Shown here: piece after piece, positions 8,953 to 16,051 of the stretch | Position numbering within the stretch: position 1 is the stretch's first letter | How the letters are laid out: every line of letters starts with the position of its first letter | NCBI GenBank assembly: GCA_027067055.1 | Contig: JAMOMK010000084.1 | Location: 1 to 34,141, forward strand | Source of the DNA: Lysobacterales bacterium | GTDB taxonomy: Bacteria > Pseudomonadota > Gammaproteobacteria > Xanthomonadales > Marinicellaceae | Direction of reading: 5' to 3' | DNA: 34,141 nt | Program-made: the position numbers and the translations under genes | The notes under the pieces: model-generated | What the model saw: only the letters and a program-made list of their open reading frames with translations | Databases searched by the model: none | What the model was told of the DNA's origin: nothing

Positions 8953-9483
8953 TCATAATTTTGCACTATAACTTTCCTTTATTATTTTATCTAATTCCGA
9001 ATTCAATTCTTGTCTACTACTACTCAAGCGATGTCCATCATCAACCAATACTAATTTAGCTTTGTGTTGTTGTGAAAATTTTACGCTATTTTGATAGGGA
9101 ACTATGTCGTCATTCCAACCATGAATAATGATAGTATTTTTGCATGGAGTGCTTGGTTCTTTGACTTCGTAACCTTTTAGGTAAAAGGCTGGAGCGAGCA
9201 GTAGTAAGCCCTTGATTGAAATTTGGGTTGAGGCAACGGTGGAGACATATCCGCCCATGCTTGAACCAATGAAGATTATTTCACCTTTGAGGTCTTGTGC
9301 GTAGTTGACTAACCTTTCGACTCTTTGTTCGGGTGTTGTTAAATCTTGGTAGTCTATGGAATGAACTGTGAAGTTGCCTAATGTTTTGGCGTGTTCAGCC
9401 ATTTTGGTGATTTTACTGCCCCAAGGACCACTTTCTTTACCGTGATTAAATATTATGTGTTTTGTGGGTTTTGAATTGTCCAT
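8953..9483 (-). CDS. Small alpha/beta-fold hydrolase
   Basis: A 176-residue protein with an alpha/beta hydrolase layout: N-terminal strand followed by FNHGKESGP, nucleophile elbow GSSMGG (Ser75), acidic residue in HGWNDDIVP (Asp125/126) and catalytic His151 in DDGHR. It resembles short cytoplasmic YqiA/serine-hydrolase-like esterases; the substrate cannot be told. There is no signal peptide. The gene stands alone between parDE and recC. A possible -10 TATAAG (minus strand 9497-9492) lies so close to the ATG that the transcript could be nearly leaderless, and a palindrome identical to one near recC overlaps the -35 region. Confidence 0.8.
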   Translation of the reverse strand: MDNSKPTKHIIFNHGKESGPWGSKITKMAEHAKTLGNFTVHSIDYQDLTTPEQRVERLVNYAQDLKGEIIFIGSSMGGYVSTVASTQISIKGLLLLAPAFYLKGYEVKEPSTPCKNTIIIHGWNDDIVPYQNSVKFSQQHKAKLVLVDDGHRLSSSRQELNSELDKIIKESYSAKL

Positions 9484-9503
9484 TTCTCTATCTTATAACA
9501 ATT

Positions 9504-9525
9504 CATTCTCAAAATGTGAGAATGG
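9504..9525 (-). promoter_or_regulatory. Putative operator palindrome upstream of the hydrolase
   Basis: CATTCTCA-AAATG-TGAGAATG gives an 8-bp inverted repeat at 9504-9524. It contains the 21 bases also found at 8768-8788. On the minus strand it contains CTCACA (9520-9515), 17 bases before TATAAG, so it would cover the -35 box. It also lies downstream of parE, so a hairpin ending that transcript cannot be excluded, although no T run follows. Confidence 0.5.
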
Positions 9526-9549
9526 ATTTATTTTTGATTGAAATTGTTT

Positions 9550-9861
9550 TTACAAGTGTTTTTCAGGATCCATGCGTGAATGGAGTATTCTGACAATTAC
9601 AAACTCTTGTTTTGTTTCACGGAAATAAACCACGTGTTCTTTGATGCGATAGGATAATAACCCTTCACCTATATCTTGCCGTGGTTTGCCTAGTGGCATT
9701 AGATTTTTATTGTTTTGGCTTAAAGTAATAAATGATTGTTTAAAATAATTGAGGTAAGTTTTTTTCTGTAACTTGCCCCATTCTTTTAGTGTGTATTGGG
9801 CTATATTTTTAAAGTCATTTCTTGCTGGATTTGATATTTTGATGGGTTTAAAGTTTATCAA
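9550..9861 (-). CDS. parE: ParE/RelE-family toxin
   Basis: A 103-residue basic protein of the RelE/ParE superfamily. Family-typical features are the N-terminal strand with SNPARNDFKNIAQYTLKEWG, the GKPRQDIGEGLLSYRI core, and the C-terminal HVVYFRE...IVRILHSRMDPEKH segment. ParE toxins characterised elsewhere poison DNA gyrase; the target here is an inference by homology. The start overlaps the antitoxin gene by 14 bases, the usual antitoxin-first arrangement with coupling. The full length and intact overlap suggest that the module is functional. Confidence 0.88.
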   Translation of the reverse strand: MINFKPIKISNPARNDFKNIAQYTLKEWGKLQKKTYLNYFKQSFITLSQNNKNLMPLGKPRQDIGEGLLSYRIKEHVVYFRETKQEFVIVRILHSRMDPEKHL

Positions 9862-10108
9862 AAAAACTTTCCAGTTCTTGTACAGAGTTGACGTTGGTTA
9901 ATTCATTTTTTTTGATGGCATCGTCTCCATCTTTTATTAACTGGCGTAATTTTAGTAGCTTTAAATGACGCTCTTCTTCTGTTCGTTTAAATAAACGCAA
10001 TGCTTCACGTACCACTTCACTGGCATTGTTGTAACCGCCTGTTGCCGCGTATTCTCTAACAAAGTGTTCAAGCTGTGGAGTTAGACTAAAATTCATTTTT
10101 TTACTCAT
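9848..10108 (-). CDS. parD: ParD-family antitoxin
   Basis: An 86-residue protein with the ParD pattern: an N-terminal beta strand MNFSLTPQLEHFV followed by GGYNNASEVVREALRLF, the ribbon-helix-helix DNA-binding fold. A charged C-terminal tail follows, which in this family wraps the toxin. ParD proteins bind ParE and repress their own promoter. Two starts are possible: the ATG at 10108 used here, and one at 10096 (MNFSL...) which matches the usual family start and leaves a slightly longer leader. A near-perfect promoter lies directly upstream. Confidence 0.88.
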   Translation of the reverse strand: MSKKMNFSLTPQLEHFVREYAATGGYNNASEVVREALRLFKRTEEERHLKLLKLRQLIKDGDDAIKKNELTNVNSVQELESFFDKL

Positions 10109-10120
10109 TAATAAATTTTA

Positions 10121-10149
10121 ATAATAAAAGTTATTTGCAATTATGTCAA
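10121..10149 (-). promoter_or_regulatory. Promoter of parDE
   Basis: On the minus strand: -35 TTGACA (10149-10144, 6 of 6), 17-base spacer, -10 TATTAT (10126-10121, 5 of 6). The predicted start near 10114 leaves only about 6 bases before the ATG at 10108, or about 18 before the alternative ATG at 10096. AT-rich imperfect inverted sequence around the -10 could be the ParD operator. Confidence 0.75.
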
Positions 10150-10281
10150 ACATTGCTATCAATTATTGTTATTTTGGATTTATTTGATGGGTGGAGCTTT
10201 TAATTAATACTGAGCTAAATTTGATTGGGCGAATCTCTTGAAAGCTTCAGGAATGATAACGAAATATTTTTTATTTTGTGT

Positions 10282-10317
10282 ATCGACTTTAGTCGATAAT
10301 AATGGACTAAAGTCCAT
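10282..10317. repeat. Paired short palindromes (GACTTTAGTC / GACTAAAGTC)
   Basis: Two perfect 16-bp palindromes stand four bases apart: ATCGACTTTAGTCGAT (10282-10297) and ATGGACTAAAGTCCAT (10302-10317). Their cores are inversions of each other, so the pair can also form a larger cruciform. It resembles dispersed intergenic repeats of the ACTTTAGT type. It lies 34 bases past the thiolase stop codon, where it could act as a transcript-end hairpin, though no T run follows. Confidence 0.8.
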
Positions 10318-10350
10318 TCCCCAGAGGCTATTATAAGATTGATATTTTAT

Positions 10351-11562
10351 TTAATTTCTGTTTTCAAGCAACAGTGCCATGCCTTGTCCTACTCCAATAC
10401 AGAGTGTACACAAGGCATATTTTCCGCCTGTTCTTTGCAGTTGTTTAGCGGCTGTGAGGGCGAGTCTTACGCCACTCATGCCTAGTGGATGTCCAAGTGA
10501 GATGGCTCCACCATTTGGATTGACACGATTATCATCATCTGGGATTCCTAGTTCTCGTAATACGGCTAAAGATTGGGCGGCAAAAGCTTCATTGAGTTCG
10601 ATTACACTTAAATCATTTGTTGTAAGTCCATGTTTTTTTAATAGTTTTTGTGTGGCAGGAACTGGGCCTATTCCCATTATTCTAGGTTCAACTCCAACGG
10701 CACAACTGCCAATTATTCGGGCTAATGGTTTTAGTCCATGCTGTTTAACCGCATCATCCGATGCAATGATTAAGGCACATGCTCCGTCATTGACACCTGA
10801 GGCATTTGCTGCGGTGACTGTACCACCTTCTTTTTTGAATGGGGTGCGTAATGTGGCTAATTTTTCTAACGGTGTTAACCTTGGGTGTTCGTCCTGGGTG
10901 AAAATCACTGGTTCGCCTTTGCGTTGTGGTATTTCGAATGGTACAATTTCTTCAGCTAAAATATTGCGTGCTGCAGCAGTTTTGTTTTGGCTATTGAAGG
11001 CAAATAAGTCTTGGTCTTGGCGTGATATATTGAACTGTTCAGCAACATTTTCAGCTGTTTCTGGCATGGAGTCAATGCCGTATTGGTTTTTCAAAACTGG
11101 ATTAACAAAACGCCATCCAATTGTTGTATCAAAAATTTCTGCTTGGCGTGAATAAGCTGATTGTGCTTTAGGTTGCACAAACGGCGCGCGCGACATGGAT
11201 TCTACACCACCAGCTATAATTAAATCGGCCTCACCTGTGGCAATATTGCGTGCTGCCATGGCAACTGCATCAAGACCTGATGCACAAAGGCGATTTAAGG
11301 TTACACCAGGCACATTAATCGGCAATCCTGCAATGAGCGAGGACATACGTGCCACATTGCGGTTGTCTTCACCAGCTTGGTTGGCACAGCCTATAATTAC
11401 ATCTTCTATTTGCGTAGTATCTAACTCAGGGTTTCTTTGTATCAAGGTTTTGATAACATGCGCCAACATATCATCGGGACGAATAGTTGCAAGTGTGCCA
11501 CCGAATCGACCAATAGGAGTGCGAATTCCATCGCAGATGTAAGAATTTTTTAGTTGAGTCAT
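10351..11562 (-). CDS. Thiolase, beta-ketoadipyl-CoA thiolase (PcaF/PaaJ) type
   Basis: A 403-residue thiolase II. Catalytic residues are visible: Cys93 in LNRLCASGLDAV, His358 in GHPLGMSG, and Cys388 in CTLCIGVGQG. The stretches AGEDNRNVARM, ESMSRAPFV, DTTIGWRFVNP and DSMPETAENVAEQ are characteristic of the PcaF/PaaJ group, which cleaves 3-oxoadipyl-CoA to succinyl-CoA and acetyl-CoA. No other pca or paa genes are nearby, so it could instead serve as a general acetyl-CoA acyltransferase. It starts at an ATG with AGGAAC-like sequence upstream, and lies downstream of gyrA on the same strand, separated by repeats. Confidence 0.88.
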   Translation of the reverse strand: MTQLKNSYICDGIRTPIGRFGGTLATIRPDDMLAHVIKTLIQRNPELDTTQIEDVIIGCANQAGEDNRNVARMSSLIAGLPINVPGVTLNRLCASGLDAVAMAARNIATGEADLIIAGGVESMSRAPFVQPKAQSAYSRQAEIFDTTIGWRFVNPVLKNQYGIDSMPETAENVAEQFNISRQDQDLFAFNSQNKTAAARNILAEEIVPFEIPQRKGEPVIFTQDEHPRLTPLEKLATLRTPFKKEGGTVTAANASGVNDGACALIIASDDAVKQHGLKPLARIIGSCAVGVEPRIMGIGPVPATQKLLKKHGLTTNDLSVIELNEAFAAQSLAVLRELGIPDDDNRVNPNGGAISLGHPLGMSGVRLALTAAKQLQRTGGKYALCTLCIGVGQGMALLLENRN

Positions 11563-11588
11563 GTTGTTCCTAATAATATATTAACTAA

Positions 11589-11634
11589 GGAACGCAGAGG
11601 TTCGCGGAGAACCGCAGAGTTACGCAGAGTTACG
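11589..11634. repeat. 10-bp periodic repeat (core CGCAGAG)
   Basis: Four successive 10-base units, AACGCAGAGG, TTCGCGGAGA, ACCGCAGAGT and TACGCAGAGT, then TACG, share a CGCAGAG-like core. An inverted repeat GGTTC-GCGGA-GAACC (11599-11613) lies within. This type of periodic CGCAGAG sequence occurs as an intergenic repeat in many bacteria. It sits just upstream of the thiolase start codon. Confidence 0.75.
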
Positions 11635-11655
11635 TAAATTTTATTAATAAAAGTT

Positions 11656-11680
11656 CGTTCCCACGCAGAGCGTGGGAACG
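11656..11680. repeat. Perfect inverted repeat CGTTCCCACGC / GCGTGGGAACG
   Basis: Two 11-bp perfect arms around a 3-base AGA loop form a strong GC-rich hairpin 10 bases after the gyrA stop. The TTCCCACGCAGAGCGTGGGAA motif family recurs in intergenic regions of diverse bacteria. It may serve as a transcription barrier after gyrA, but the following minus-strand sequence AACTTTTATTAAT is only a weak T tract. Confidence 0.8.
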
Positions 11681-11690
11681 AGTTTTTGTG

Positions 11691-14243
11691 TTACTCTTCT
11701 TCGTCATCGCCTTCCATGTAGGCAATTTTGGCAAGACTAACGAGCTTCTCTTTCTTGGATAAACGTATCAAGGTTACGCCTTGAGTATTTCGTCCTACCG
11801 TTGAGATGCCATTGGCTTTGGTGCGAACTAAGGTTCCACCGTCACTAATGAGCATTATCTCGTCTTTTTCGGAAACTTGACAGGCACCGACCACATCACC
11901 GTTACGATCTGAACACTGAATAGCTATTACACCTTGTCCACCGCGTTTGATGAGTCTAAATTCATCCAATTTGGTTTGTTTTCCGTAACCATTTTCGGTG
12001 CAAACTAACACATTGCCTTCATCTGCTACGAACATGGAGACGACTTTTTGCTCGTCTTTAAGTCGAATACCACGTACACCACGAGCAGTTCTGCCCATTG
12101 AGCGGATTCCTGATTCATCAAATCTGACACATTTACCACCGGAGGTAAATAACAGCACTTCTTTTGTACCATCTGTGATTTCAACATTAACCAAATGATC
12201 ACCTTCTAGCAATGTTAGTCCAATCACACCATTTGCACGCACGTTTTTAAACAATGGCAATGGTGATTTTTTGACAACTCCCATGGCAGTTGAGAAGAAG
12301 ATAAATTTATCTTCATCGTAATCACGAACGGGTAATATTGCGGTAATTCTTTCGTCTTTTTCAAGTGGCAATAAATTCACTAATGGCTTTCCTTTGGCTG
12401 TACGTGATGCCATTGGCAACTCATAAACTTTGAGCCAATACAGTTTAGCTTTATTACTGAAACATAATAAGGTGTCATGAGTATTAGTCACCCACAAACG
12501 TTCGACAAAGTCTTCGTCCTTCATCTTAGTGGCTGTTTTGCCTTTACCACCTCGCCTTTGCGCTTGATAAACATCCAATTGTTGCATCTTGGCATATCCT
12601 GCATGAGAAAGGGTCACAACAACCTCTTCTTCAGTAATTAGATCTTCCATGGTCAAGTGCATTTGGTGTTCGATAATGACTGAACGACGCTCATCACCAA
12701 AGTTTTCTTTAACTTCTTCCAACTCTTCTCTAACCACTTCAAGCAATCTATCTGGATTAGTTAAGATTTCGATAAACTCTTGGATCTTACCAATGATTTC
12801 TTTGAATTCATTAGTGAGTTTTTCTTGCTCTAAACCGGTTAAACGGTGCAGTTGTAAATCAAGAATCGCTTTGGCTTGAATTGGTGATAACTGATAGCCA
12901 TTATCAAACATGCCATAAGCATCATCTAAATCTTCTGGGCGGCATAAACTGGCATCGCCTGCTAACATGCTTTTTATTAAATCTGATTTCCAGCGTTTTG
13001 CCAACAAGCCTTCACGTGCTTGAGCTGGGTTATCCGAGGCTTTAATCAAGGCTATAATTTCATCAATATTTGCCAATGCTATGGCTAAACCTTCTAATAT
13101 GTGTGCTCTTGCTCGTGCTTTTTTCAACAAGAATAAAGTACGACGGACAATCACTTCGCGTCTGTGTTTTAAGAATGCATTGATGATTTGACGTAATGTC
13201 AATAGCTCAGGTTGTCCGTCAACCAATGCTACCATATTCATACCAAATACAGTCTGTAATTGAGTAAGTTTGAATAGTTGATTCAACATCACTTCGGCAA
13301 CTTCACCACGACGCATTTCGATAACTACACGCATTCCGTCTTTATCGGATTCATCGCGTAATGCTGTGATGCCTTCAATGCGTTTGATTTTCAGTAATTC
13401 AGCAATTTTTTCAATTAGTTTAGCTTTATTGACTTGGTATGGAAGTTCGTCAACAATTATGGTTTGTTTGCCTGTATTTTCATCAATTTCAATATGCGTT
13501 TTGGCACGCATATAAATCTTGCCTTTACCTGTCTCGTAAGCTTCACGTATACCTTTTGAACCATTTATGATTGCCGCTGTTGGGAAGTCTGGTCCTGGTA
13601 GGTGTTCCATCAACTCATCAAGGGTAATATCTTGCTTATAAGACATGGCTATAACTGCATTAATCACTTCTCTCATATTGTGAGGAGGAATATTAGTAGC
13701 CATACCAACAGCTATACCAGTTGAACCATTTACTAGCAGCGTTGGCACTCTTGATGGAAGAACTACAGGCTCATGTTCTGATTCATCATAATTAGCTCTA
13801 AAATCAACTGTTTCTTTATCAATATCTGCTAATAATAGATGGGCAATCTTGGACATGCGAATTTCTGTATAACGCATGGCAGCTGCCGAATCTCCATCCA
13901 CCGAACCAAAGTTACCTTGACCATCGACCAACATATAACGCATTGAGAAGGGTTGTGCCATCCGAACAATCGTATCATAAACGGCTGTATCACCATGTGG
14001 ATGGTATTTACCAATCACATCACCGACAATACGGGCTGATTTTTTGTAAGGTTTATTCCAGTCATTGCCAAGTTCACTCATGGCAAATAAGACTCGTCTG
14101 TGAACAGGTTTTAGTCCATCGCGCACATCTGGCAATGCACGACCAACGATTACACTCATGGCATAATCGAGGTAAGATTTTTTCATCTCATCTTCGAGAT
14201 TTACTTTTACAATTTCTGAATTTTCTGTGGTTTCATCGACCAT
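11691..14243 (-). CDS. gyrA: DNA gyrase subunit A
   Basis: GyrA is the breakage-reunion subunit of gyrase and introduces negative supercoils with GyrB. Catalytic Tyr125 lies in [11 protein letters not shown]. The quinolone-resistance region [11 protein letters not shown] carries Thr86 and Asp90 at the positions of E. coli Ser83 and Asp87; Thr is a normal wild-type residue there in several genera. The C-terminal pinwheel has the GyrA box QRRGGKG and the protein ends in an acidic DDEEE tail. The ATG at 14243 is chosen over 14252 because AGGA is too close to the first and about 9 bases from the second, giving 850 residues. A ParE-type toxin, whose relatives target gyrase, is encoded about 1.8 kb away. 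Confidence 0.97.
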   Translation of the reverse strand: MVDETTENSEIVKVNLEDEMKKSYLDYAMSVIVGRALPDVRDGLKPVHRRVLFAMSELGNDWNKPYKKSARIVGDVIGKYHPHGDTAVYDTIVRMAQPFSMRYMLVDGQGNFGSVDGDSAAAMRYTEIRMSKIAHLLLADIDKETVDFRANYDESEHEPVVLPSRVPTLLVNGSTGIAVGMATNIPPHNMREVINAVIAMSYKQDITLDELMEHLPGPDFPTAAIINGSKGIREAYETGKGKIYMRAKTHIEIDENTGKQTIIVDELPYQVNKAKLIEKIAELLKIKRIEGITALRDESDKDGMRVVIEMRRGEVAEVMLNQLFKLTQLQTVFGMNMVALVDGQPELLTLRQIINAFLKHRREVIVRRTLFLLKKARARAHILEGLAIALANIDEIIALIKASDNPAQAREGLLAKRWKSDLIKSMLAGDASLCRPEDLDDAYGMFDNGYQLSPIQAKAILDLQLHRLTGLEQEKLTNEFKEIIGKIQEFIEILTNPDRLLEVVREELEEVKENFGDERRSVIIEHQMHLTMEDLITEEEVVVTLSHAGYAKMQQLDVYQAQRRGGKGKTATKMKDEDFVERLWVTNTHDTLLCFSNKAKLYWLKVYELPMASRTAKGKPLVNLLPLEKDERITAILPVRDYDEDKFIFFSTAMGVVKKSPLPLFKNVRANGVIGLTLLEGDHLVNVEITDGTKEVLLFTSGGKCVRFDESGIRSMGRTARGVRGIRLKDEQKVVSMFVADEGNVLVCTENGYGKQTKLDEFRLIKRGGQGVIAIQCSDRNGDVVGACQVSEKDEIMLISDGGTLVRTKANGISTVGRNTQGVTLIRLSKKEKLVSLAKIAYMEGDDEEE

Positions 14244-14280
14244 TTGTTGCATTTCCTAATTAGCTTTTTCCAAGCGATGA

Positions 14281-14289
14281 AGTATAACA
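14281..14289 (-). promoter_or_regulatory. Extended -10 promoter of gyrA
   Basis: On the minus strand TGT-TATACT forms an extended -10 box (TGN plus 5 of 6 of TATAAT). It would start transcription about 31 bases before the gyrA ATG at 14243. No good -35 box lies 17 bases upstream (AATACA). The same ATGTTATACTT string occurs upstream of the gene at 32235-32762. Confidence 0.45.
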
Positions 14290-14341
14290 TATTTCATCTA
14301 AAATGTATTGGCAATAATATGCTTTTAACAACTAATTGCAA

Positions 14342-15514
14342 TCAAATAATTTTAATAATTTCAGTAGCATTCATGGGTTTGTAGAAATAATAGCCCTGCC
14401 CATAATCAACGCCCATTATTTTTAATGTTTGCGCACTTTTTTTATCTTCAATTCCTTCTGCTACTATTGACATATTCATGCGTTGAGCCATTTGAACAAT
14501 CAACTCAAGCATGATGAGGCTTTTAGGGTTTGTATCGATTGTTTTAACAAATATTTGATCAATTTTAATGGTGTCAAAATCCAATTGTAAGAGATGCTCG
14601 AATCCTGAGTGACCCGTTCCGAAATCATCCAGCGACAATTTAAAACCAAACTCACTGCACTCATCAATCCATGTGGCAACTTGCGTGTAATCAACCATCA
14701 ATGATTCTGTTATCTCTATTTTTATATTGGATGGGTTTATTTTATGCTTTTGGGTAATCGCCATTATCTTTTCTAGGAAACCATCTGAGCTTAATTGTGT
14801 TGCCGAGACATTGATACTCATGAATAAAGGCAATAGTTGCGGATGCGATTGACTTCTTTTATTTTGAAAAATGGACAGTTGTTTACACGCACTATCAAAT
14901 ATTTTCAACCCCATCGGGACTATAAAATCACTCTCTTCTGCCAGGGTAATAAACTCAAAAGGAGAAACCATGCCTTTCTCAGAGTGCTTCCAACGGCTTA
15001 AGGCCTCAAACCCTGCTACCGTATTGTCTGATAAATTGACCATAGGTTGATACACATTGACAATTTCATCATTTTCTAACGCTTCAAACATTTCATGCTC
15101 AAAACGTATTTTAGTCATCCCCTCGGTCACAATGTTGTTGTTATTTTCGCGATTCTTTTTAGTTAAAGAATCTCCACCTAACATATTACGAATTCTACTC
15201 AATAAAACTTCCAACACTCCACGCAAGATGGGGTCGGCATTTTCTAATCGTGAGGTTATTTGCTCTCTATCAACTACCAATAGTTCAACGGGACTTTCCG
15301 CAAAAGCACTTGCCGAACGATTTAAGTTGTTGATAATTCCCATTTCACCTAAAAGTTCACCTTTTCCTAATTCGGCTATTCTGGCATCTTGTCGATTTAA
15401 TGGATATAGTCCAACTCGCCCCCTTTCAATAATATAAGCACAGTTAGCTGAATCTCCTGCTGAGAAGATTTTGTCTCCACTTTTGAATTTTAATATGTGT
15501 GTTCTAACTGGCAT
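14342..15514 (-). CDS. Cyclic-nucleotide-binding domain plus EAL (c-di-GMP phosphodiesterase) protein
   Basis: The N-terminal part (about residues 8-110) is a CAP/cNMP-binding domain with GELLGEMG and NRSASAF in the phosphate-binding cassette. The C-terminal part (about 145-390) is an EAL domain, which hydrolyses c-di-GMP. It keeps the key motifs: GFEALSRW, INVSATQ, KIEITES, LDDFGTGHSG, TIKIDQIF and VAEGIED, so metal-binding and catalytic residues appear intact. There are no membrane segments or a GGDEF domain. The layout resembles Bdellovibrio Bd1971, where cAMP controls EAL activity; a similar link here is inferred. The start at 15514 is preferred: AGG lies 6 bases upstream, whereas the TTG at 15520 has no room. 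It follows the glutaredoxin gene by 7 bases, so they form one operon. Confidence 0.88.
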   Translation of the reverse strand: MPVRTHILKFKSGDKIFSAGDSANCAYIIERGRVGLYPLNRQDARIAELGKGELLGEMGIINNLNRSASAFAESPVELLVVDREQITSRLENADPILRGVLEVLLSRIRNMLGGDSLTKKNRENNNNIVTEGMTKIRFEHEMFEALENDEIVNVYQPMVNLSDNTVAGFEALSRWKHSEKGMVSPFEFITLAEESDFIVPMGLKIFDSACKQLSIFQNKRSQSHPQLLPLFMSINVSATQLSSDGFLEKIMAITQKHKINPSNIKIEITESLMVDYTQVATWIDECSEFGFKLSLDDFGTGHSGFEHLLQLDFDTIKIDQIFVKTIDTNPKSLIMLELIVQMAQRMNMSIVAEGIEDKKSAQTLKIMGVDYGQGYYFYKPMNATEIIKII

Positions 15515-15521
15515 AAACAAC

Positions 15522-15989
15522 CTATTTATAAATTGAATTAAACCGTTCTACGCTAAATCCATTCATGCGCTTCTTACCGACTAGAATAACGGGAATTCCG
15601 GTCGCTCCCAATTTCTTATAACGCCTTTTTGCTGACTCACTTTTTTCAATATCGTATTCTGTGTAAGCAATTCTATTTTTTCGGAAATATTTCTTTGCTT
15701 TTTTACAATAACCGCACCATTGAGTTGAATACATGATGACTTTTTTAGGTCTTGAAAGGTATTTTCTTTTCTTGTAACCATCATCAACATCCTGAATTGA
15801 TTCATCCATATCAACAATACTTACTTTTTGGTACGATTGGATTTCGAAGGTCTCTACTGGAGTATTCTCTGGTTTTACATCACTGTATTGGGTGACACCA
15901 TTGGCGTCTTTCCATTTGTAAATTCCCGAAATCGATGGAAAGCAGGTAAATACAACTGACATCAGAAGGATAAATTTAATTTTTTGCAT
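15522..15989 (-). CDS. Exported DUF4124-glutaredoxin fusion protein
   Basis: A 155-residue protein with a signal peptide (hydrophobic residues 5-20), then a DUF4124 segment (IYKWKDANGVTQYSDVKP, residues 23-40). A basic linker leads to a glutaredoxin/thioredoxin-like domain with active site WCGYC (Cys92, Cys95) and the cis-proline motif TGIPV (Pro133). The domain continues VILVGKKRMNGF, as in Grx proteins. An exported glutaredoxin would act as a thiol-disulfide exchanger in the periplasm, but the substrate is unknown. It is the first gene of the operon with the cNMP-EAL protein and faces rlmG divergently across a Fur-box-like sequence. Confidence 0.85.
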   Translation of the reverse strand: MQKIKFILLMSVVFTCFPSISGIYKWKDANGVTQYSDVKPENTPVETFEIQSYQKVSIVDMDESIQDVDDGYKKRKYLSRPKKVIMYSTQWCGYCKKAKKYFRKNRIAYTEYDIEKSESAKRRYKKLGATGIPVILVGKKRMNGFSVERFNSIYK

Positions 15990-15991
15990 TA

Positions 15992-16010
15992 GTTAATGAT
16001 TATCAATAGT
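15992..16010. promoter_or_regulatory. Fur-box-like sequence between the glutaredoxin gene and rlmG
   Basis: GTTAATGATTATCAATAGT matches 15 of 19 positions of the palindromic Fur consensus read on this strand. It lies immediately upstream of the glutaredoxin start (15989) and just before the -10 of rlmG, in a 62-bp divergent region. AT-rich sequence can match by chance, so this is a candidate only. Confidence 0.4.
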
Positions 16011-16018
16011 CATCTATC

Positions 16019-16024
16019 TATAAT
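16019..16024 (+). promoter_or_regulatory. rlmG: -10 box of rlmG
   Basis: A perfect TATAAT precedes the rlmG start by about 28 bases, giving a leader of about 21 bases. There is no recognisable -35 at 17 bases, so an activator or a weak promoter is implied. Confidence 0.45.
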
Positions 16025-16051
16025 AGCATAATTTATTGATTTTAGGCTCAA

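Noticed and set aside
10379-11155. 258-codon plus-strand frame opposite the thiolase
   Set aside because: The minus-strand thiolase is complete with catalytic residues; the opposite frame is a shadow.
11656-11680. Hairpin after gyrA as a classical intrinsic terminator
   Set aside because: The stem is strong but no proper T run follows on the minus strand, and the sequence belongs to a widespread repeat type.
13666-13688. CTCATATTGTGAG inside gyrA as a third copy of the recC/hydrolase palindrome
   Set aside because: Only four bases of each arm match, the centre differs, and it lies in a conserved coding region.
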